Assembly: GCF_042242105.1 (NCBI RefSeq) | Contig: NC_092013.1 | Location: 11,959,618 to 12,023,617 of the forward strand | Length of the DNA stretch: 64,000 nucleotides | Direction: 5' to 3' | Source: Pempheris klunzingeri | Lineage: Eukaryota; Chordata; Actinopteri; Acropomatiformes; Pempheridae | Shown here: piece by piece, positions 54,768 through 64,000 of the stretch | Layout of the letters: every line of letters starts with the position of its first letter | How positions within the stretch are numbered: the stretch's first letter is position 1 | Made by a program: the position numbers and the translations under genes | The notes under the pieces: generated by a model | What the model saw: only the letters and a program-made list of their open reading frames with translations | Told to the model about the DNA's origin: nothing | Databases searched by the model: none

Positions 54768-56930
54768 TTTGACTTTTCGCTCTGCCGGAAGAAAAAACAA
54801 ACAAACAAAACAGCAGCGACTGACTGAAACTGACAGTCAAACAAACTCAAACACGCCGATAAACCAAACAGCAACAAATAACATGTTACCTGGTCGACTG
54901 TGGCTCTGACAGAGGTGTTTGTCACCGCTACCTGCTGGACCTTTCACCCACTTATTCACCCGGACCGATATAACTGCGACACAGATTTACGTGGTACGTG
55001 TCTGTCTGGTGTCCGGGTGGAAACTTAAAACAAAGTTGGAAACTTGAAACTCAACTAATTTAAATTGACAAATTGACATGATTAATATATTCTGTATTAA
55101 ATGCTGTTCTAAACAAATATTTGAATAACGTTTTATGTTTAATTACAAATTGGTAATTTTTTTTGTATTTCCATATATCTGTACATTTACATTGTTGTAT
55201 AATAGACATTACAATGTAAAATTTAGTACATTCAGATAAAATAGATAGGGAAGGGAAAAAGTCACTATATAAATTAAATCTCATGAGTAGGAGTCTTTAA
55301 GGGAGTCTTAAAGGGAAATTGAGAATTAGTAAAATGTACCTGCTTATTTAATATCAAACACTCAGCTGCCTTTAAAAAATGAGCTTTACTCTTATCCCGG
55401 TTACATCTTACTCCTGTTTGTTTTGTTTCATCCTCAGTGTAACAGCAACAGTGACCTACTACGTGTCCACAAAAATTTTAAATAAGGTTTTAATTATGTT
55501 GCAAACTTTAACAAAATGTACTTTCACACAGTCATCCTCTCAATAACTGATCCGACCACTTCCACTGTTAAAATATAGCTTTATTAGTTTTATTATAACA
55601 CAGTCGTAGCACTTCTGCAGACACTGTTAATCATGGAAAGAGACAGTCACACCCCCTCCCCCCCTCTCTCTCTTACATGTACTCACTCACACACACACAC
55701 ACACTGTAAACAGACACACAAATAATCAATGACTGAACACTTGAACATTAACTAAAAACTGATATCACTTCTGGATTGTATCTACCTTCTTAGAAACATT
55801 TCCAGAGGGATGAAACCATGCCAGGGACAAAAACTTTAAGTCAAAGTGTAAAACAGGAGAACATCAATCACAACATCATGGGGAGGAAACAAGGAAAGGT
55901 ACATGTTGCTGTAAAAGTATTAAAACCACGGGGAGATTAAAGAAATGCCCTGTATTTCCTATCCCTTGTCTAGATTTTCAGCAACAGCATCAGATAGTAA
56001 CTGGAAGTCAACAACACTGACTAATGTTTTATCTCAGATAATGAGTGCAGAACAGTTTTCCTCTCCATGTCGCCACAGCTAACATCAGCCAAGACTCAGT
56101 ATATTACAGCGATATCATAAGTTGTTATAAAGCCTTATTGCAGCGCAGTTAGTTTGGATGTGAATGCAGCATACGGACAAAAACTCTTCAGTCCGACAGA
56201 CAAGAATCTGTAAACAGTCACTGACCTCTGACTGAGTTTTGCATATGTAAGTACACAGCGAAGTGTTTGAAAAGCATTAAAGAGACAAAAGTACCAGTCT
56301 AAGAAAGCTGCAGACGGAGCCACAGTAGAGACTCAAGATGTAGCAGCAAAAGTTACCCAGCAAACTGCTTAGTCATGATAACACAAGTCAGAGTGTGCTT
56401 GTTTCACTAGAACTTTTTAAACTTTTTCTACTTTAATTTCAAGTCTGATGAATGAAGGGGTGAATGAAAGAGGAGGTCAGTTTTTTACAAGTATTAAACT
56501 CTCTAAAGAAAATAACGCTCTCAGATACACACAGTAGTTTGGTCCCACTAACAGGGAAGCACATAAAAGTATTCTCACAAAGGCTCAAATGACGGCACTG
56601 TCATCTGTAACAGAACTCCATATCAGCCTTTTTCATTTAAAATCTTTGAATTTGTTCAAAAATCAACTAAAAGTTATTTTGGTTAGAATAAAGTTTAGTC
56701 ATGGTACAGTATACCGTTGGATCACTTGTGATTTTTAAGGTAATTATAACCCAGAAATCTCTGTGAGACAGCTCCAAGGTTTGGCCTATATTCTGGCTAA
56801 ATTTAATCTGTAGGTATAACTAAACCTTGCAGGTTTTTTGAGCATTTGTCATGTTTTTCTCCTTCTTAAAGAAAGAAAAACTCACACTCATTTTTTCAAA
56901 TTAAGTTCATATGAAAAAGGAAAAGCTGTG
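54768..56930. other. Spacer between slc25a20 and the SINE
   Basis: The first 200-250 bases hold the 5' UTR and promoter of slc25a20 on the minus strand. The rest is AT-rich with a (CA)n run near 55688-55704 and no supported exon or RNA gene. Confidence 0.45.
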
Positions 56931-57091
56931 GCAGGTCACCTGGTAGGACACGTACCAATAAGGTTGAGCCCTTACGGCAGCGGCCCAGGTTTGAATGTGG
57001 CACGGGCCCTTTGCTGCATGTCACCTCTCTCCTGCCTTTCCTTTCTCACTACTGTGCTTTCTAATAAAGAAAACTCTAAAAAAGAGAGAAG
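56931..57091 (+). mobile_element. tRNA-derived SINE with perfect target-site duplication
   Basis: The element is 161 bp. The head has an A-box-like CCTGGTAGGAC and a B-box-like GGTTTGAATG near 56989, as in tRNA-derived SINEs. The body (GGCCCTTTGCTGCATGTCAC, then CTCTCCTGCC) and the tail with AATAAAGAAAACTC match a widespread teleost SINE type. AAAGGAAAAGCTGTG occurs at 56916-56930 and again at 57092-57106, an exact 15-bp duplication that fixes both ends. Confidence 0.88.
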
Positions 57092-57244
57092 AAAGGAAAA
57101 GCTGTGAAAACAACAAGACCATTCTGAAATCAACATCACATGCATGCTGCAGCCCTGGACTGCGAGTCCAAGAAAGAATTGGCAAAACTGATTGGCCTCT
57201 CTCGGCTCAGGCTGGCACAGAATACAGTTCTTTGTCTTTCATGC

Positions 57245-57250
57245 TTTATT
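57245..57250 (-). terminator. Candidate polyadenylation signal of nckipsd
   Basis: TTTATT (AATAAA on the minus strand) lies about 65 bases after the nckipsd stop codon, predicting a very short 3' UTR. Confidence 0.5.
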
Positions 57251-57314
57251 GTACGTCCCTGCAGTAGACGGGAGCAGACTACAGTGTGCGAGCGCGATAC
57301 CGCAATGGTTAGTC

Positions 57315-60300
57315 CTAATTCTCACAGATTTGTGGGAACTCCTTGTAGATTTGTTGGACAATTAGCTTATCCATCTGCTTCGCTGTAGCGTTCCCTTCGT
57401 CCTCTCCTGGGTCTTCCTCTTCCCTGAGAATCCTCTGCAGTGCCCCCTGCAGGTCGGACAGGCGGTGCTGGTGCTCCAGGTAGTCCGTCGAGCGCATTAT
57501 GGAGTGCATAAGAGAGAGATACTCCATCCGCAGCTTCACAGGGAGGGCGAGAGGAAATTACAATCAGACATGGTAACAGACTGATACAGTATCATTAAAA
57601 GGAAAAAAACACAACATCTGGATTTTACAGTTAGTTTCACACATTTGGTTTTGATCCGGATTAAAGAAACAAGATATAATGGGTATATTTATTGTTTGAG
57701 CTTTAGAGCTTTAGTTTGTTATCTTTAAACAGAGACAGGCCAAATGTTTCCCAATTTCCTCATCTTTATGCAAAGCTAAGCTAACCAGCTGTAGCTTCAG
57801 GTTTACTATACAGGTGTAAAGTGGTATCAAGCTTCTCATCTAACTCTCACAAAGAAAGTGAAAAAGATTCTTTCCCAAAATGTAAAACTATTCCTTTAAA
57901 AGGCTGAGAACAATCGGTAGCTGTGCACTGTGTCCAGGTCTCACCTTGTCTCCAGGTGACAGGTCAGATATTTGTCGCACAGCGATGTCAATCATCACCA
58001 TCATGTCGGTACTGTAGAAGATGTTAGCGGTCTCTTGGCTGGCGAAAACATCCTGCAGAAACTTCAGCACTGAGTGCGGCGCAGGCGGGGTGTGTTTGAA
58101 CATGCATACGGGGTCGTCTGGAGGGGACGGGACAAAAAAAAAAAAAAAGAGTAATGACATCAGCAGGCTGAAAACATGCAACAACACGCAAAATGAGAAA
58201 TGTGACAAAAGTATTAGCTATTTTACCGCCTCTGTTCAAAAGCAGCAGCACTTTCTCTGACAGGATCTTGACATTTTTCTTCTTCAGCTCCTGCATGATC
58301 ACATTGTTGCTGGGTGCTGGGTGACAGATTAGACACGACAATGTATTTATAGTAAAACAATAAAAGCTCTCAGCTGAGCCAGCTGGAAACATGAATGATG
58401 ACTCTACTGCATTTAATTCTCCCTGTAAGCCTCATCAGTGAGCCAGTGTACAACAATTGGTAAACATAAATGAATGCAGCCATTGTTAATATTATTATTT
58501 AGATTTTTCCATCCTGCTGTGACCAGTCAAAATATATCAGCTATAAAAGCCATCTATGGCCGATGTGCTCACCTGTGTGGTGCAGGTTGAAGGCCAGCAC
58601 GAGGTTCAGGAAGATGTCAGGCAGTTGCTCTGTGGGATCAGAGGGAAGCCCGTTCTCCACCACACCCAGCAGGAACTGAACAAAGTCTGCATTCAAGTGT
58701 TCTGAAAGCAGGGAGCATCAGGATTACGTCTTAAATAAATAACACACAATCCCATTAATACTCTTGTTAATGGAGGCATGTCAAACCTATAGATCGGTTT
58801 AGGTTTGGAAAATCTTTTGTACTCCGTCAGATAAAATGAAAAATGCATTGCCATGAAGAACACAAAGCTGTTTTTCGCTGTTTTAGAAAAATCAACATTG
58901 TTCAGTGGCGCTCTGTTTTTGTGTGGATAACAATATACACAGATGAACAATATCTAAATTTGTTATAACAACAGAAGATTAATAAATATACATATATCAT
59001 ACCGTAATGATGATATGGCACCTGTTCCCCCATAGAGAAGATCATAGTAAGTACCAAAGCTGTGTAGCACATCTTCTGGTGTTCTGAGGAAAGAAAAACA
59101 GGCAAGAAATAGTAAATCAGGTCAATGATGGAACATAAGCTCGGTGCAGATGAACAAGAGACAGCGACACATGAACGTTTTCACCTTGTTTGTCAGTCTG
59201 TAGGTCCCTGGCCAGCTCCATGGGGAGGATGGAGTTGAGGAAGGTGGAGATAAGAGCAGCATCCAGGCTGCACATCGCCCCGAACACTTTGAGCAGCAGC
59301 AGCCGCAGAGACACGCGATGCTCCTGCACGGTCACACGACGGCAACGATGAGCCAACACCAACCAAACACACAGTGAACCCCACCAGCATGCACAGTAAC
59401 ACCCCACTGATGCAGATTTATCCTCCACTAAGGCCACGCAGACTAAAATCCGGATCAACTCGTAGTTCTGCAAGATGCTTTATGCACTCAACAACAAAAA
59501 TATGAAGAATATTATTGTTCAGCACCTGCATACCTGCTGTCAGAGGCGTTGCAGTGACTGAACCAAGATGATTCTGATCATTCAAAGTGTAGAAAATTAT
59601 TACAATCATATTCTCTCACCATCTGATAATATGAAACCAGAGACAGCACATTCTCAGAGTGGTTGTCCTTGCACATCCTCTTACACACCTCTGGATCTGC
59701 ATCAGTCTGTGGAGAAAAAAAAAAACAGCAATGACATAATAGCATCATGACTATGTAACTTGATAATCTGGCCCACGGCTGTGGTCCGTGAACACACCAG
59801 AGGATTACGGAGCCCATTAACTTCTCATCTAGACAACCCAGCCCTGATCTGAATTTTGGTCAGGACAAACTGCCAACAAAGAATATTTGGCAGCCTGGAC
59901 AGTTTACAGATTCAGTCTTTAACCGCACTGTTGGATTTGTCAAGTCGTCTGAGCCGGTCTGATCCTATCAAACACGTCTGGTGTTCACAGCACGACATCT
60001 GGACGGGTCCTGTGGTCACATCACAGACTCGTCTTGATATTATAATGATGAGGAAAATACGATGGCATCATCTTGGAAACTCTTGTCCGGCCTGTGATGT
60101 GTGTTGAATCAGTATTTTTCCAGCTCTCTCTGAAAACGGTCTCTCCTGGAAAGACTTTATCCATATCCTCTGAGTGTATGTTCTTTTTTTCCAGTACATT
60201 TAAACACTTTATATTACTGAGCATATCAATACATAATGACTCATAATGTGACTGAAACTGTATTTTACTTATAAGCTGATGTTTTGCTTTTTTGTTGATG

Positions 60301-63300
60301 TTATTCCTGTTTTGTAAAGTGTGTTGTTCATGTGTTTATTACTACCCTGCTCATTTGACATTTCATGCTTTTACTGTGAAGAATTTTGCAACTTTTGCTT
60401 TGAAAACTGCTTCAAAAACTGTGAATTCTCTCTTCACACGTGTGACACATTCAGTCATAACTTCATGCTTTCTGACTCTTCACTCAGAAAACACAGCACC
60501 CGGCAGACTGTTTTAAACGTGACTTGTTACAGGAGAGAGAGGCCAGCGGCTCCCTGCATCATACCAGTATCTTCAGCAGCTCTTCCAGGTAGCAGGCGAT
60601 GAGACTGTGGTCTTCATGAAGCGCCCAGCTGCGCTGCTGGGAGTCGTCTCTGTGGCGAGCGAGGTCGCTGAAGATCACCTCCAGCCTCTGTTCGTCGTGA
60701 CACACCTGACCCTGCGGCAGCGCTGCACTCAAATCCTACAGAGAGATATAGCAAAATGACACACCTATTTCTGCCATAACCTGAAATACCAGCACAAACA
60801 AACACTTTCTACTCTCTGACACAGAGCGTTACTGCTTATCAGTATCACAAATATATCTTACATGTGGACAAAACTGTTACTTTTTTATGTAATAAATAAC
60901 ATTTAGTGAAATGTAAAAACTGATGTTTGTGTTTACAGCTTTGTAATGAGCTGAAAGATGTTTTTAAAAAAATGGTGAATTGCAGCGTTTATGAGTAATT
61001 TTATAGGATAAGGATCCTTCCATACTCTATAGCACTTGTATCAACACTTGTTTTTCACAATGAGACACGGCTCTTAATTAAAAAGTACTAAAAACAACAT
61101 GAACAGGCTTGAAAATCATCAGAGCTGTAACATTCAATTAGATTTTGTTTAAAGGTCTCTGTATTGTCAGTGTTTTGTGAAGCGACACTGAAGAGGCCTC
61201 TAATAGACCACAGAGTACTATTTGTATCAGCATGGTCACAGCGTGTACACGTTTCATCATGTGAATACAAGGTGCAGGTGAAAGCTTTCGGCAGTTGCTG
61301 CTTGGGGTTACAACAGACGCCACCAACTATTTGCCTAGAGGAAGAAACAGAAATATCTGCCAGCACAGAATCAGCAGTTCATTTCAAGCTTGGGTTCACA
61401 CCATTAAGCTTGACTTTAAAAACAGGAAATGAGTGAGTGATACTGAGAGCGCCGTCCTCTGCGTCTCAGAACGCCACTGAGAAATGTCAGCTAAATGCAG
61501 ACTGAGCTGTAACTCTAAACGACACCGGTATTCTCCTTTGAGCTGGCGAGGCTCCAGGATGCTGATGTGCAAATGATGTAATGAAAACAAATCTGACCTT
61601 GCTCTCCACCAGCGAGAGGAGTACTTGCTCCAAAGCTGAGGAGGCCTGAGGTAAAGCCGTCTGCAGATGGCCAACCACCACGCCGACGGCGACCCGCGAC
61701 AGCTCGTAACTCAAGCCCGTGTTCTTTCGTACCAGCTCGATCAGTTCAGCCCCAATAGTCAAGGGAACCGGCTCAGAGGTAGTGGGGCTGCCAGGAGGGC
61801 TTTCAGCGACAGATGGGGGGGCGACAGGCCATTCACTTTCTGGCTGGTCCTCCACGGCGGGCTGAGGAGGAGGGGTGGGCTGGGGGGGCTGTGGAGCCGG
61901 GCTTTTCTTTGCAGGAGCTGGCTGAGGAGGGGAGTCAGAGGAAGGCATGTCCAGAGGCGGTGCAGGGGGCTTCATACGGGATGGCACGGGAGGAGGGGGG
62001 GTGCTGGACACACTTGGCAGACTGACATCGGAGGAGACCGGTGAGCGGGAGGAGCCAGAATCTAAAGAGGTGGTGCTGATTGAGAGGGAGGGAGCAGGGG
62101 AAGGAGGGAGAGAGGAGCCTCTGGAGGGGACCTCCGGCTCTGCGGGGAGAGAGAGAGAGAGAGAGAGAGGGAGGGAGAGAGGGAGAGAGATTTAGTTACA
62201 GACAGGAGAGTGAACAGGAATGACCTGACTAAGAATAGAGTGTGTTGGTGAAGTACAGCGCTGCAGCAGGTAGCATCAGCAGAAACACTGTGCTGTAACC
62301 TACGAGGCTGTAATAAACTCATCACTAATGCTGTGAGTACACCGCTGCTCTCGGAGTCTCACCTGGACGTCGGCTGTTTCGCTGTTTCTCGGGGGGAGGT
62401 GGGGTGATTGGAGCCGCACGACGAGGTTGAGGAGGCACCTGCAGGAGAGGACACGGGAGGTGAAATTGAGCATATGCAGGATTATTTGAGGGCATATTGT
62501 GTGTTTGTGTTTACAGTTCTAACCTGCACCACATGAGCATATTGTTGATTTAATTGTCACTGCTTACAGACAGGTGTTACCATCAGGTAGAATTATTGAC
62601 AGAATCTCTCATGATCGACATCTCCTGGTGTTATTTTGATTAATGAAGGCTGAAGAGACTTTTTAATCCTAAAGATGGACTCAGCCTTTGGATGAAGCTT
62701 TTTATGATTAACTGATCAAGTAACAATCCCTGGTAACAAATATCTCTGAGGTATGATGTTATTGTAGATCACTGGCGTCATTTGGCTGCATGTTTGATCA
62801 CTAGTGAGATACAACTGCAAAAAAGCAAAGAAACTTTATTTTTAAAGCGCTTCGAAACAAAAGTTAGACGAGCTCTATGGGAAGAAGACTAGAAACCAAA
62901 GACAGAGATAATAATTATTAAAACAATAGAAAAATACAACTATAATCCAGAATGTAAAAGTTATAAAATCAAGAAAAAGTTAGAGGAAATAAATGTCTTT
63001 AAAGATAATTCAATTTCTGTTCTGTTGTTTCGTCTTGGCTGTAACAGGTAACATCACTGTGAGGCACAAACAGTGTATTTCTGTCCAAAAGTAACAAGAA
63101 ATGTCTATAACCTCTGTAAATATCTGAATCCTGTATATCTGAGTCAAATAAATCATTAGATGAGTACTGTGTGTGTGTTACCTGGTAAAAGCCCTGTTCT
63201 CCTTGCATACTGTCCATGCTTCCTGATAGCGGCACGCTCCCCTGACGACCATAGTCTCTGTTAAGGCCGTTGGGTGGAGGAGGAGTCTGACTGAGAGATA

Positions 63301-63594
63301 TTTCACTGCTGGAGGAAGGGATGCCTTGTTTGTGGCCGGTGGACGAGGAACTTCGTCGCGCAAGCGTCTCCTTTCTGTGATGGATGAGCTTCCTACAACA
63401 GAGGAGAACAGGGACTCATACACCAAACGTAGAACATGTTTGAACCAATGCATTAAGATTATCGTGAGCATTTTGACTCACTGTAGAACATCTCTCTGCT
63501 CCAGGTTGTATTTGCCTCCATTTTTTAAGGCCACATTGTGGATTCCTTCGATTGCTCTGTCAATAGACTGCAGCACCTCATCCTGCTCTGGAGC
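57315..63594 (-). CDS. nckipsd: NCK-interacting protein with SH3 domain (SPIN90/DIP), 5' end outside window
   Basis: SPIN90 binds Nck, N-WASP, formin mDia and Arp2/3, and starts linear actin filaments with Arp2/3. Twelve exons in transcript order join in phase: 63482-63594, 63182-63392, 62363-62438, 61598-62139, 60565-60735, 59620-59706, 59185-59323, 59003-59083, 58573-58701, 58227-58316, 57945-58117 and 57315-57533, giving 676 residues. By comparison with the 722-residue human protein only the first exon, with the N-terminal SH3 domain, is missing beyond position 64000. Visible parts are [21 protein letters not shown], a Pro/Ser-rich region with PPPPVPSR and [12 protein letters not shown], then the C-terminal armadillo-like domain ([59 protein letters not shown]). 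The C-terminus is [11 protein letters not shown]. Confidence 0.94.
57695..57900. mobile_element. Short MITE-like element, family C copy 2
   Basis: This lies in the last intron of nckipsd. ATGCAAAGCTAAGCTAACCA, GGTATCAAGCTTCTCATCTA and TTTCCCAAAATGTAAAACTA followed by TTCCTTTAAA match a common fish repeat, and the right end matches family C copy 1 near 6.6-6.8 kb. The left end is diverged. Confidence 0.6.
62146..62190. repeat. (GA)n tract at an nckipsd splice acceptor
   Basis: GA units and near-repeats lie immediately upstream (on the minus strand) of the exon ending at 62139. In the transcript they read as a (CU)n tract of about 45 nt, so they double as an extended polypyrimidine tract. Confidence 0.75.
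62825..62960. repeat. Short repeat fragment in nckipsd intron
   Basis: AAAGAAACTTTATTTTTAAA followed by GCGCTTCGAAACAAAAG resembles the start of the repeat near 44.1 kb (TTTATTT, then GTGCTTTACA). It is a weak, short match. Confidence 0.3.
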
Positions 63595-64000
63595 CTATCG
63601 GTGAAAACAGACAGAAAAATAGGGAATGAGATGCACAAATTAAATATTCATTAACACAATTATTAAACTTTAAACAAGAAAAGAACAGAACAGTCGCTCG
63701 GGGACGTGTGTGACTGCGGGCACAAACAAACTAGGGCAGTTATCTAACAAAAACAGCCTTTTAACCAGAGTCACACGCACCCAGCGAGGCCCCACATTCA
63801 GGTTCATTAAACTGCCACAGCCAGTGTCATTAACAACAGGAGGGAGCATTCCTGTCCCGACGGTGTGTGAGCCTGTGATTTTACAAAATACATGCTTGGA
63901 CTAGTTCACTGAAAGTCTGGATGCTTGGAAAAAGGAGTCTCCTCACACATGTGGGTGTGACAGAGAAAACCAGAAGCTCTGAGGAAGGGAGAAGATACTT
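63595..64000 (-). other. Part of nckipsd intron 1
   Basis: No exon with splice sites and matching phase is visible on the minus strand. The sequence should be intron leading to the SH3-encoding exon outside the window. A short plus-strand open frame here has no family features. Confidence 0.5.

Noticed and set aside
56931-57010. tRNA gene
   Set aside because: The A- and B-box-like words belong to the head of a SINE with a 15-bp target duplication. No proper cloverleaf or acceptor stem is visible.
58310-58316. Inner acceptor CCCAG at 58310 for the nckipsd exon starting CAACAATG
   Set aside because: The phase with the upstream exon would give an immediate stop. The acceptor six bases further upstream (exon end 58316) restores the frame and the APSNNVIM sequence.

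Overview
The window is ordinary nuclear DNA of a bony fish, most likely a spiny-rayed (percomorph) teleost. The evidence is vertebrate multi-exon genes with GT-AG introns, single-copy orthologues in a known vertebrate order, and short dispersed repeats of teleost type (hAT-like MITEs, a Tc1-like element, a tRNA-derived SINE). All exon boundaries below were placed by eye from splice consensus, reading phase and remembered vertebrate protein sequences. No alignment was run.

The left part (about 1.9-38.3 kb) carries four plus-strand genes in the order found on human 1p36.13: slc25a34 (mitochondrial carrier), tmem82 (multi-pass membrane protein), fblim1 (migfilin, three LIM domains) and spen (SHARP/MINT, four RRMs and a C-terminal SPOC domain). 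Spen dominates, with 15 coding exons; one of them is 7.4 kb and encodes about three quarters of the protein.

The right part (about 40.6-64 kb) carries three minus-strand genes whose human counterparts lie together on 3p21.31: prkar2a (PKA RII-alpha regulatory subunit), slc25a20 (carnitine/acylcarnitine carrier) and nckipsd (SPIN90/DIP). nckipsd runs off the right edge, so its first exon with the SH3 domain is outside the window. spen and prkar2a converge, and their 2.3 kb spacer is the boundary between the two synteny blocks.

I can trace every coding exon of the six complete genes and twelve exons of nckipsd. All join in phase without a frameshift, so all seven look functional. The genes do not form one pathway. 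Their themes are mitochondrial transport (two unrelated SLC25 carriers, one for fatty-acid oxidation), actin and adhesion (fblim1, nckipsd), cAMP signalling (prkar2a) and transcriptional repression (spen).

The spacers and introns hold small mobile elements. They include two copies of a roughly 0.8 kb fold-back element, pairs of three shorter MITE-like families, a 1.26 kb hAT-like element in spen intron 2, a decayed Tc1 element between prkar2a and slc25a20, and a SINE with a perfect 15-bp target duplication. I found no CRISPR array, operon, canonical tRNA or rRNA gene, or retrovirus-like element, and no convincing undescribed system.
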